NCBI GenBank assembly: GCA_016098155.1
Contig: JAAAJB010000085.1
Location: 17,266-81,265, forward strand
Source: Actinomortierella ambigua
Lineage: Eukaryota; Mortierellomycota; Mortierellomycetes; Mortierellales; Mortierellaceae
Length of the DNA: 64,000 nucleotides
Direction: 5' to 3'
The first letter of the stretch is position 1. Every line of letters begins with the position of its first letter. Made by a program: the position numbers and the translations under genes. Shown in pieces: positions 11,913 to 21,987 of the stretch. The notes beneath the pieces were generated by a model. The model had not been told where the DNA came from and did not search any database. It worked only from the letters and a program-made list of their open reading frames with translations.

Positions 11913-13054
11913 CATGTGCGGTACCACGCCGCTGTTGGCCATGTTTTCTGCCTGATCCGCTATGTAACCATCTTTTTTCCGTGCTGACTACCCCAACATT
12001 TGCGTCCTCTTCATTCCTGCACAACGCTGAAGAAAACATTTGTTTCCCATGCCCTGATCATCCGTTAGCATTTTGTCTGTGTGAACACATGCAAATGTGG
12101 TACAAACATAGACTAGCCCACCATACGGAACGGACCTCTTCAAACGTCATCTGACGAAGCCACGTCAATGCGGTTTCTTCCTTTCACGCCCTTGTGCGCA
12201 CATTGGCCCAGACCATTTTCGTTCTTGTCCCCATGCCAGGTTTCCTCCTTTACAGGACTCCATATCATTTTCTCACTAGTCCCGATGTCTGTAGCACAAA
12301 CCCTTTTCTCCTGAGCATTGTCCTAAGCTGACAACAACAGCGCGTCTCCAATAGCTGCTTACGCTACTGCCACCCTCCTGCACCATCTGTACTGTAGTGC
12401 CCGACTCTTCTGCGCTACATTTAACCTACGCGCCTGCTGATTGTTTGTATGTATCATTTATTTAATTGATCAGCCTATGCAGCACACCCTATCCCCAGTC
12501 TTTGAGGCAAGCGTTTATACTTTCTGTTCACTTTGCTTGACCCATCTGACGCCTGTATTCTGCTTAGACCCCTTATGCCTTGTTTAGACCCTGATTTTGC
12601 GAACCAGAACGCGCCTCCCTTCTACCCCCTCCCTGTTTTACACCCATGCGGACCTCTCTTCAAGTCACCTAGATAATGGCACTTTACTTATAGTCACCGA
12701 TTACCGTGCGCAGATGACTGGTATTGGTATCCTGGCATGTTCTCACGCTTGCGATGCTTTTTTTCACTTCGGCAGCGTACGTTGAAGTGCTTTGAATGGA
12801 AGCTCCTCAGGGTTCCATGAGTTCTCACGAAATAAGGTTTGAAATTCACACCCCCTTTGAATTCCCAAGCTTAGGGGCTTAGTTTTCTCTTTCGACCCCC
12901 TCCTCTCTCCTTCCAGGGAAGAGTCGTGAGACAAATCTATTGTGAGGCGACGCTGAAAATACCTCACCATGCCTTGTGCCCGTAGCATTCTATTTTTTTA
13001 CGATGCTATCAAAGTGAGTCGTGCCCTTGTCCTCATCTGCCCTGCTATGTTGCC

Positions 13055-13440
13055 ATGCATCTTAGCGGGCGACGGGGTAATGGCGATGTCGACTTTTCAG
13101 TCCACCTACGGGAGAATCACGACTACGCTTTGAACGTGACTGAGGTCAAGAAGGAAGATTTTCGACGGGGAGTTGCACAAAACATTGTGTAGTTGGAGGC
13201 AGCGCTCACAGAGAAGAAACACAGGCGTGAGACGTATGATATTGGCGGAGAAGAGGAGCCACCAGCAAAGCAAAGGACCTTTGGGATTGTCACGGACGCC
13301 GAGAAATGGGCGTTCCTTGACTGCACGATGGATGAGAATGACACTGTGTCGTTTAGGATGAGCTTTCTTGACGGGGATCTCAACTTTCGTGGCAGTTGCC
13401 ACAAAGATTTTTCAAAATGTTTTATGGCTCTGGTCTCAGA
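13055..13440 (+). pseudogene. Fragment of a Crinkler-type PD-(D/E)xK nuclease-like domain
   Basis: Reading from 13055, the frame contains SGRRGNGDVDF, then LNVTEVKKEDF, where D and ExK fit a PD-(D/E)xK core. It then reaches an in-frame TAG at 13190-13192 at a position where the family normally has Gln. The same frame continues with LEAALTEKKHRR and TDAEKWAFLDCTMDEND. This order is familiar from C-terminal domains of fungal CRN-like proteins (recalled, not searched). No N-terminal or NTPase part is present and similarity fades after about 13430. It sits inside a roughly 700 bp insertion absent from the paralogous unit B. I call it a dead fragment. Confidence 0.6.
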
Positions 13441-13711
13441 TGGGGGGCGAGATCCCGAAGCGGGACATCGAATCTCGAAACTGAGAGCAACATACACCGC
13501 TGATATATTGGGAGGCACAAGCGCAGACAACACAAGTTATCAAGACCCTGGATCATACGAACATCCTATTCTTCTGGCGCATCCTCCTATTGTAACACTT
13601 TCCCAAACCTCTCCTTGCAATACAATATCATCACCCCTCACCTCAGATAACAACATAAATATCCAACGCTCACTCCTCTACTTTTCTTTCGCGGCAGATT
13701 TCTTGATCTTG

Positions 13712-14545
13712 TTAGCTCACGAAGGCAGTGAACAGACTCATGGCATGAACACGAGATGAATGAAGTGTGCCAGGGAGCGTAACATAAATGAGGCAAGGCG
13801 GCGTGAAAGACTCGCCAATGGCAATCGCAGTCCATACTCCAACATTCAGACCATCACAGCCATCTCCGTGTGGTTTTGCTCTGCAAAGACGAACAGATGC
13901 ACATATGCTGCTTAAGGATGCGGAGGTATTGAATTGGCGGTTTTCGGAACACAACTGTACTATTATAGAGGTTGTCCACATTCTGCTGCCACCACGGCCT
14001 ATTTTTCCCCTCTTCATGTCTTAAACCATCGCTCCGCCGGAGTGAAGAAAAAGAGTCTACTGCAACCCCTCATATCTATTCTTTGCGAATAAATCTGTAG
14101 AGCAGTGGGCTAGAGCTCAGCTGATCGAGCGACAAGGCCACTCGATCGTCTAAACATTGTGCTACATAAATCGTAAACTCCAGAACAAGAGCCTAAACCA
14201 AAGTCCAACAACCACATTAATCATTTGGACTTTATCTGCTGTTGACAGTAGAGAGATAGCTTACCAGGTGGCTAGACCGCCTTGTGTACAGCAAAGGCAG
14301 ATTGTGCCTTCATGATACTGAAGGTGGTAGGGAGGAATCTGGGCCTCGTCTTTCTTCCGAAGTTTATTGTGTGAGATTTTCAACGTTGTGGAAGCTTGAT
14401 AGTCTTTCCGACTGCGCTCGTGTGATGTGGGGATCAGTTGTGGAGGTGAAAACGACTTGTTCTTTTGCCTCGACCCTGACACTTTTTGTTCGGGCAGGGG
14501 TTACAGTAAAGCCCAACCACGGATGGGTGAAAATCTTTCGCTGTC
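13712..14545. repeat. Duplicated module M1 (pair of 18094-18785)
   Basis: It begins TTAGCTCACGAAGGCAG and contains GGAGGTGAAAACG..TTGT and CCTCGACCCTGACACTTT, matching M2 in the same order. Internal segments differ by indels. It contains no supportable gene and was probably part of the ancestral duplicated unit. Confidence 0.65.
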
Positions 14546-15311
14546 CTTGTTCTGCCGGGATATCACTCCCTCCAAAATGAGTGCCACCCCTGCGGACATT
14601 CAAAAAAAACGCGTAAAAAATTTCGTGGCTTGTGTTTGCAAATTTTACAACACATAAATAGAGCGCCGTTGAACATTTTTTTTTTTCTTTCTTCCTCAAT
14701 CTTCACCCCCTTCCCCCACTCCTCCATTTCCACCATTTGGGTAAGTTGAGCATTCCATTTTTCCATTCATTCCTTTCACTCCTCTTCCTGTTGTCGCATT
14801 ATGATGATACACTAAAAGACATTTGCACGTCAGTCTGAGAACTGCCATGCTGTTTAATTAGCTATACCCAAATTTCTGATGCCCATCCTATCCACCCCCT
14901 ACCACACTCCCTCGCTTGGTGGATCGTCTTTCAAAGCCGATAAAAGGACATTGTTTATCTAACCTTTTTATCTTGCTCTGATCGTATGCTTTGCTAGTAG
15001 ATTGCAGCTTGATTCATTCTTCGTCAAGCGCAAGGAGCATCGTGAGTAATGGACTATTGTGGAAATCGTATCCTAAAATGTGTTGTGTCAATAAAAGACT
15101 ACGATTAAAAAGTGCTCATATGTAGAATGATGGATTGGAAATGTTAAATGATGGATCGGATCCTCTAAAGAAAGATGGATGTTAGTCACCACGCCGGATT
15201 CATAAACCAGAGGAAAGAAGTCTATCTTTCTCTCAGGCAGGAATCTTCGGCAAAAGCACCCAACCTGGGAAGACCTTGATTCGCTGACCATTGCGCCCTC
15301 CCATGGCCGAT
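14546..15311. other. Spacer between module M1 and unit B
   Basis: Unique AT-rich sequence; no gene, RNA or element recognised. Confidence 0.4.
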
Positions 15312-15460
15312 TGTTAGATAGTAGACGAGGTTACATCTCTTCATTTTTTTTCTTTTATTTTTTCGTCCAGAATCCCGTGGCTATGGGTGACGAAAGGCGC
15401 TTAGATCTCAGTCTGAGTTGTCTTTGGAGGGTCTGGGGTTTGTGGCGATGGTTGGTATGA

Positions 15461-15462
<2 letters not shown>

Positions 15463-15506
<44 letters not shown>
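15463..15506. repeat. (GA)n microsatellite
   Basis: Over 40 bp of GA repeats in the 3' flank of QueA-like copy 2. Unit A has only a short GAGAGAGAG at the homologous place, so it expanded after duplication. Confidence 0.85.
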
Positions 15507-15508
<2 letters not shown>

Positions 15509-15635
15509 GCGCATGCGTGAGTGAGAAGCATCAAGGAAGGTGCATGTTTGAGGATGGAATGGGGAGGGGGTGCGATAAAGCGATACGCAAAAGTCAAGTT
15601 TTCGACCAAGATCAACAAGATGGTGTATTCTGGAT

Positions 15636-16700
15636 CTAAACGATGAGCATGCTGTCACCAAACATGTCGAACTCGTATCCGCCCATCTCCAAAATCTCAG
15701 CATAGCTGCGCATAACAATCTCCTTATTCGCGAATGCCGCTGTAAGCACAATATGGCTGGACCGAGGACGGTGGAGATTGGTGAGAAGAGCATCCACGAC
15801 CTTGAACTCAAACCCAGGGTATATGTAAATGTCAGTCCACCCCGATTTGGCCTTGACGGGGGTTTTAGGTGCCTGGAGGACTGCGAGCGATTCGAGAGTG
15901 CGCAAGACTGTCGTACCAACCCCGACGATGCGACGCTTCTCGGCCATGGCTCGATTGATTTGTGCGGCGGCCTCGTCTCCAACCTCAAAGTACTCAGCTG
16001 TCATCTTGTGGTTCTCGATCTCCTCAGCGCTGATAAGACTTACATCCAGACTTTCGGCCGTTCCAACATGCAGCGTGATGTATGCAATCTCTACACCTTT
16101 GCGGGCAATCGAATCCAGCAGCTCGGCGGAGAAGTGGAGACCTGCAGACGGGATATCCAGCGAACCCGGTGACTTGGCGTAGACTGAGCGATAAGAGTCA
16201 TTTTTGGTGTGCCACAATCTAAGGTCGATGTTCATCGTTTCATCCGTGCGCGTGCCAAAGGCGTCAAGAGCAGGCATTAGTCGCTCGACAGGCTCAAACC
16301 TGGCCTTCCAGAGCGTGTCGGGACGTTGGCTGATCAAGGTACACGAGAGCTGAGGATCGTCCTTGCACATTATAGTGAGACCGGGCTGAGGGTCCAATTC
16401 GCCCAAAACTTCGATAGCGGTCGTACCCTCGGGCTCGTGACCGAGAAGGGACACCAGCACCGGTATGTCACCGTGTTTAAAAAGGATGCTGTTTGACATG
16501 ACATAGCTGTCGTTCAAGACCAGAAGATCGCCAGGATGGAAATAGTCGATAATAGACGAGAACACCGAGTGAGTAACTGAATCTGCTCCCCGATCGAGCA
16601 CGACCATCCTTCCGCTTTCGCGGGTCTTGCCGCGCAAATCAACGGGATCACTCGGTATGATCGTCGAGCTCTCACTGAAGTCAAAGTCAGCTGTCTTCAT
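15636..16700 (-). CDS. QueA-like SAM-dependent ribosyltransferase-isomerase, copy 2
   Basis: Intronless, 354 aa from MKTADFDF; the longer in-frame option starts at 16769. It has the same landmarks as copies 1 and 3 (PSAGLHF, TLHVG, VGTTVLRTLES, YPGFEFKVVDALLTN, GDSML) and no disabling change. Compared with copy 3, I count by eye about 33 differences in the first 170 residues but only about 10 in the last 184, so the C-terminal half is much more conserved. The motif after GDLLVLN reads NDSYVM. Being intact and under its own copy of the upstream block, it is likely expressed. Function beyond family membership is unknown. Confidence 0.85.
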   Translation of the reverse strand: MKTADFDFSESSTIIPSDPVDLRGKTRESGRMVVLDRGADSVTHSVFSSIIDYFHPGDLLVLNDSYVMSNSILFKHGDIPVLVSLLGHEPEGTTAIEVLGELDPQPGLTIMCKDDPQLSCTLISQRPDTLWKARFEPVERLMPALDAFGTRTDETMNIDLRLWHTKNDSYRSVYAKSPGSLDIPSAGLHFSAELLDSIARKGVEIAYITLHVGTAESLDVSLISAEEIENHKMTAEYFEVGDEAAAQINRAMAEKRRIVGVGTTVLRTLESLAVLQAPKTPVKAKSGWTDIYIYPGFEFKVVDALLTNLHRPRSSHIVLTAAFANKEIVMRSYAEILEMGGYEFDMFGDSMLIV

Positions 16701-16929
16701 GACTTGTCGTGTTCCCGGAAGTATTCGAGAATAGAATGCGACAATGTAGAAGTTGAGATGAGTTACCATGGCGCATCACGAGGCAATACAAATTGTGTTG
16801 TGGTGGACCTGTCGTCTTACTGTGCGAGGTTAATGTCTCTCTGAGCGGTTTGTGTGATGGAAGGAGGGATACCCTGCAAGCGATTTCAAAGCGAAAGGGA
16901 AGATGAAATTGCCAAGAGCGAAGCGTATT

Positions 16930-16939
16930 CCTTTAAATA
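16930..16939 (-). promoter_or_regulatory. TATA-like box upstream of QueA-like copy 2
   Basis: TATTTAAAGG on the - strand, embedded in a block identical or nearly so to units A and C. Confidence 0.5.
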
Positions 16940-17833
16940 CATGTGCGGTACCACGCCGCTGTTGGCCATGTTTTCTGCCTGAGCCGCGATGTAACCATCT
17001 TTTCCCGTGCTGATTACCCCAATATTTGCGTCCTCTTCATTCCTGCACAATGCTGACGAAAACATTTGTTTCCCAGGTCCTGGTCATCCGTTAGCATTTT
17101 TTCAGCGTGAACGCATACCAATGTGGTACAAACATAGAGTGGTCTATCATACGGAATGTAGGGTGCTTTTCAAACGCTATCTGACGAAGCCACGTCAATG
17201 CGGTTTCTTCCTCTCACGCCATTGTACCGCGTTCGTTTTGCTCTCACGCCAAGGCTGCAGTTTTACAGGACCTCATATTATTTTCGCACCAGTCCCGATA
17301 CCTGCAGCACAGACCCTGTTCCCCTGAACTTTGTCGTAAGGTGACTACATTTTGTGTTCAACAATGCACCTTCAATAACTGCTTTCGCCACTGTCGCCTT
17401 CCTGAACCCTCTTTACTGAGTGCCCGACTCTTGTGCGCTACAATTACCCTACGCGCTAATGGTATTGTGCATCATTTAACTTTTTGGCAGATGTGCAGCA
17501 CACCCGGCCGCCAGTCTTTGAGGCACGCGTTTATCCTTTCCGCTCACTTTGTTTTGAACCCCATCTCATGCTTTGCTCTCAGCCTAGACCCCTTCTGTTC
17601 CTTACCAGAAGGCGCTGAATTCTCCCTTGTATTTCACCCCTTCCCGTCTCGCTCTTCACCGGGGTAACTCTCAGCCATAGTCTTGCATCGAGTAAGATAA
17701 AGCATGCCTCAATTTACGTGCTGCCCATATGAACCTCTCTTTAATTCACCTGCATGATGGCTCTTCAATTTTGGTTATCGGCTACCGCCGTACAGTTATC
17801 GCTACCCTGGCATGTTCTAACGCCTGCGATGCC

Positions 17834-17857
17834 TTTTTTTTTTTTTTTTTTTTTTTT
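17834..17857. repeat. Poly-T tract
   Basis: 24 consecutive T within unit B; unit C has 22 T (21035-21056) and unit A 7 at the homologous site. Confidence 0.8.
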
Positions 17858-18093
17858 CCTTCGGTAGCGTACAAAGAAGCGTCGGCTCCTCGAGGCTCCA
17901 TGGGTTCTGAACACTCAAGCTAGAGTTACACATCTTGCAATACTCGCTGTGCAGCTTTGATTTTGACCCTGTTTTCTTGTTTCCCTTTCCCACGCCATAT
18001 TTTCTGATCACGCATGAGTACGGGGGAGACAAATCTTTTGTGAGGCGACAAAATCTATGCTTCAATGCCACATAGTTGTTTTTTTTTATCCTT

Positions 18094-18785
18094 TTAGCTC
18101 ACGAAGGCAGCGGGAAGACTCATGGTATGACACGAGCTGGGTGGCTTGACTGCCTTGTATTGTTCCTGGTCTCACAGCAGGAGTGGATAGGTGAGGGAGG
18201 AGTGGGGTGTGGGTGCAGGGATGAGGGGAGGGCTAGTCGTGTAAAGCGGAATTACTCTGCGAGAGGAAGATAGATGCTAAAGCACAAAGAACGCTCGCAG
18301 GGAAAATCAAAACACACACGGATGTATTGCTATCTCTGTGAGGGGTGTGCGTGTGTCTGCCTACCTGCTCGGGGTGATCCTTGGAAGTTTGGTTTTCCCT
18401 ACGAGTATTCTTTGTGCTTTAGTATCAATCTTCCCCCTCCCAGAGAGATTCCGCCTTACACCCCGCACCTTCTACACCCAGTCACCCCTGTTGTGTTCAG
18501 TGTGAAGCAAAGATAGATTGTGTATACATGTTACTAAAAGTAGTAGGCAGGAATTTGGACCCCGTCGCATGAGCGTCTTTTTGTGAGGGAAAGGAAGGGT
18601 TGTTTGTGTGACATGTTCATGATTTGGAAGCTTGATAGTCTTTCTGGTTGTGCTCGCATGGTGTGGGAGTCAGTTGTGGAGGTGAAAACGGCTTGTTTTT
18701 TTTTTACCTCGACCCTGACACTTTCTGGTTGGCCAGGAACTGCAGCAAAGCCTCGCTACCGATGGGTGAAAAATTTTCTCCTTGA
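18094..18785. repeat. Duplicated module M2 (pair of 13712-14545)
   Basis: Matches M1 at both ends (TTTTAGCTCACGAAGGCAG; CCTCGACCCTGACACTTTC). It directly separates units B and C and holds no supportable gene. Confidence 0.65.
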
Positions 18786-18897
18786 GCTGGGACAAAATCT
18801 CAACAATTACAATACCTTCAATAAAGACGAGCGTGTGCAACTCCTAGCCGTTGAGTGGACACTCCAAAAAACAGTGTATTCTGAGAGGAGTATACAT

Positions 18898-19962
18898 CTA
18901 AACTATAAGCATGCTGTCACCAAACATGTCGAACTCGTATTCTCCAATCTCCACAATCTCAGCATAGCTGCGCATAACAATCTCCTTGCCTGCGAATGCT
19001 GCTGTAAGCACAATGTGGCTGGACCGGGGACGGTGGAGATTGGTGAGAAGAGCATCCACGACCTTGAACTCAAACCCAGGGTATATGTAAAGGTCAGTCC
19101 ACCCCGACTTGGCCTTGACGGGGGTTTTAGGTGCCTGGAGGACTGCCAGCGATTCGAGAGTGCGCAAGACTGTCGTACCAACCCCGACGATGCGACGCTT
19201 CTCGGCCATGGCTCGATTGATTTGGGCGGCAGCCTCGTCGCCAACCTCAAAGTACTCAGCTGTCATTTTGTGGTTCTCGATCTCTTCGGCGCTGATATGA
19301 CGAACAGCCAGGCTTTCGGTTGTTCCAACATGCAGCGTGATGTATGCAATCTCTACACCTTTGCGGGCAATCGAATCCAGCAGCTCAGCAGAGAAGTGGA
19401 GACCTGCCGATGGAATATCTAGCGAGCCCGGTGTCTTGGCGTAGACTGAGCGATAAGACTCATTCTTGGTGTGCCACAAAGTAAGGTCGATGTGCATCGT
19501 CTCCTCAATGCGCGTGCCATAAGCGTCATAAGCGGGCATCAGTCGTTCGAAAGGCTCAAACCTGGCCTTCCAGAGCTCATCGGGGCGTTGGCTGATCAGG
19601 GTACACGAGAGCTGAGGATCGTCCTTGCACGTTAGAGTGATACCGGGTTGTGGGTTCAATTCGCCAATGATTTTGGTAAGCGTCGTACCCTCGGGCTCGT
19701 GACCGAGAAGGAACACCAGCGCGGATGTGTCGCCATGTGTAAAACGGAGGGCGTTTGGCAGGACATAGCTGTCGTTCAAGACCAGAAGATCGCCAGGATG
19801 GAAGTAGTCGAGAATAGAGGAGAACACCGTGTGGGTAACTGAGTCTGCTCCGCGATCGAGCACGACCATCCTTCCGCTTTCGCGGGTCTTGCCACGCAAA
19901 TCAATGGGATCGTTTGGTATGACCGTCGAGCTCTCACTGAAGTCAAAGTCAGCTGTCTTCAT
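18898..19962 (-). CDS. QueA-like SAM-dependent ribosyltransferase-isomerase, copy 3
   Basis: Intronless, 354 aa. Landmarks by residue: NDSYVL 63-68, PSAGLHF 184-190, TLHVG 209-213, VGTTVLRTLES 261-271, YPGFEFKVVDALLTN 294-308, GDSML 348-352. Upstream of MKTADFDF the extension seen in copies 1 and 2 is out of frame because of a 2-nt deletion next to the upstream ATG. The true start of the family is therefore most likely MKTADFDF, unless copy 3 lost a targeting extension. The ORF is intact. Substrate is unknown; bacterial relatives act on preQ1-tRNA or are uncharacterised paralogues. Confidence 0.85.
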   Translation of the reverse strand: MKTADFDFSESSTVIPNDPIDLRGKTRESGRMVVLDRGADSVTHTVFSSILDYFHPGDLLVLNDSYVLPNALRFTHGDTSALVFLLGHEPEGTTLTKIIGELNPQPGITLTCKDDPQLSCTLISQRPDELWKARFEPFERLMPAYDAYGTRIEETMHIDLTLWHTKNESYRSVYAKTPGSLDIPSAGLHFSAELLDSIARKGVEIAYITLHVGTTESLAVRHISAEEIENHKMTAEYFEVGDEAAAQINRAMAEKRRIVGVGTTVLRTLESLAVLQAPKTPVKAKSGWTDLYIYPGFEFKVVDALLTNLHRPRSSHIVLTAAFAGKEIVMRSYAEIVEIGEYEFDMFGDSMLIV

Positions 19963-20189
19963 GGCCTGTCGTGTTTCGGGATGTATCCGGGAATAGAATG
20001 CGATGATGCAGAAGTTGGTGAGTTACCATGGCACATCACGAGGCAATGCAACTTGTGTTGTGGTAGACCTGTCGACTTACTGTGCGAGGTTAATGTCTCT
20101 GTGAGCAGTTTGCGTGAAGGAAGGAGGGATACCCTGCAGGCGATTTTAAAGCGAAAGTGAGGATGAATTTATCAACAGCGAAGCGTGTT

Positions 20190-20199
20190 CCTTTAAATA
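20190..20199 (-). promoter_or_regulatory. TATA-like box upstream of QueA-like copy 3
   Basis: TATTTAAAGG on the - strand, preserved although the surrounding unit C sequence has drifted more than in A and B. Confidence 0.5.
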
Positions 20200-21300
20200 C
20201 ATGTGCAGCACCACATTGCCATGACCACGCTTTCTGCCTGAGCCGCTATAACAATTATCTTTGCCCGTACTGATTACCCAACATTTGCTCCATTTCGTTC
20301 CTACACAATGCTAAAGAAAACACTTGTTTCCCAAGCCTTGATCATCCATTAGCATTTTTCCGTGAGAACCCATGGAGATATCCTACAAACATATAGTCGC
20401 TTACGGAATGAATGGTGCTATTCAAACGCCATCTGACGAAGCCACGTCCGTCACGCCCTTATGCGTACGTGGACCCTGACCGTGTTCGTTTTCATGCCAA
20501 GATTGCGGTTATAGTCTAGAGGATTCCATGTCATTTTCGCACCTTTTCCCATGCCTGTAGCACAGACACCTACCCCTGAACCTTGTATTGTTTGTATCAT
20601 TGCATCTTCGGCAATTGCTTGCACCCCTGTTAGTGTCCATGCTATGGTGCCCACCTTGTTGTTGTGTATCATTAAACTTGTTGACAGATGTGCACCACAC
20701 CCGGCCCTCCGGCCTTTGCGGTACGCATTTGAACCCTAACTCACGCTTACCTTCAAGCTAGACCCCCTATCTTTATCTTTTTAGACTTCAATTCTTTGGA
20801 CCAGAAGGCGCTGACTACCCCTTGTGCCGCCCCCCTCCCCCTCTTGTTCTTCGCCGGGGCAACTCTCAGCCATAGTGTTGTATCGAGCAAGGTAAAGCGT
20901 GTCTCAATTGACGGCGCTGCCCATGCGGACCTTTCTCCATGTTACTTGCACGATGGCACCTCACTTTTGGTTATCGGTTACCGCGCACAGGTGATTGGTG
21001 TCGCCACACTAGCACGTTCTCACGCCTGTGATGCTTTTTTTTTTTTTTTTTTTTTTGGGCTTTCGTAGCTAGAACGGAAGCTTGATGAGTTCTCACGGGA
21101 AATTCACACCTCATCTGAACACCCAAACTAAGGTTGAACGTTTCTGAGCAGCATTAGTTTCCAACCCACTCTCTCTTTTCACCCCTCCCACGCCTACAAT
21201 TTCTGATCACGCATGTGGAGAGAGAGTCGTGAGACAATTTTTTTGTGAGGCGATAAACTCTATGCTTCAATGCCAAACAATTGGTTTTTTTTTATGTCCA

Positions 21301-21987
21301 CGTGGAGCAAAGGCTACCACAATGTTACTCTCCTACGTTTTCTATCCTTCTATCTCCATTCAACCCTCACTTACTATTTTTCCAAACAACGTGACGTGAC
21401 GAGCCAAGGATCAGTAAGCGGGTGATGGAATGAATGTATTGTAGCGTGTGAATTGTGCTATTACGAAGAGGGATGAGAAGCAGAAAGGCAGAGGAAGAGA
21501 GTCCAATGGGGCGAGTATTGGGAGTGAAAAGAGTTAGAGAGTGGAATGGAGAGTGGAGTGAGAGAGCCAATGACAACGTCTCTACAATAGTTAGAGCGGC
21601 AAAGATCTGTGCAAGTCCCCCGCATTTCTCAGCATCCATATCCCCAGGGTGCTTGACCCCACAAATGACAGTTTTGGTCAAGAATCGTCGCTAAAACGCG
21701 GGGAACCCATTCGAGGGCTCTCTCTGTCGCCACATGATGGCCATGAAACACAGAACTCAGCATACCCCACTTCTACACTCCATCCACTTGTGTGTGAGAA
21801 AAGGGACGATGGTTCCCTACTGGTCAGTCAACAACTGCCAGATGAAATTGGCGACACAAAAAATATGGTACAGCATTGGCATCTGGGAAATTTATTCTGC
21901 CAAAAGGGTATGGACAGAGAGTTGGTGTTCATCATATCTGTTTGAAAAAAAAAAAGAAAGAAAGAAGAAATTGCCTCGTTGACGAAA
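21301..21987. other. Spacer between the QueA-like array and the dehydrogenase gene
   Basis: Unique sequence containing the 3' flank of the dehydrogenase gene. Short open frames look random and no element end or repeat was found. Confidence 0.4.

Larger units (their letters stand above)
10262..13000 (-). repeat. QueA-like tandem unit A
   Basis: First of three direct repeats. It contains QueA-like copy 1, a 3' flank (10262-10600) homologous to 15312-15640, and about 1.3 kb of upstream DNA homologous to units B and C. Shared markers include the TATTTAAAGG box, the ATCTGACGAAGCCACGTC block near 12150, and a T-run followed by TTCGGCAGCGTAC near 12755-12781. Confidence 0.8.
15312..18090 (-). repeat. 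QueA-like tandem unit B
   Basis: Second unit, in direct orientation to A and C. It shares the 3' flank with A (GATAGTAGACGAGGTTACAT near 15314) and the upstream blocks with both. It has a GA microsatellite in the 3' flank and a 24-bp T-run upstream (17834-17857) at the place of shorter T-runs in A and C. Confidence 0.8.
18866..21300 (-). repeat. QueA-like tandem unit C
   Basis: Third unit. Homology to A and B starts just 3' of the gene (TATACATCTAAACTA near 18890) and runs through the upstream blocks to about 21300 (GTGAGGCGATAAACTCTATG). It lacks the 3' flank shared by A and B; module M2 lies there instead. Confidence 0.8.

Noticed and set aside
18583..19422. 279-codon + strand open frame over QueA-like copy 3
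   Set aside because: Antisense shadow of the conserved gene; similar + strand frames recur over copies 1 and 2 only because the DNA is duplicated, and they encode no recognisable domain.
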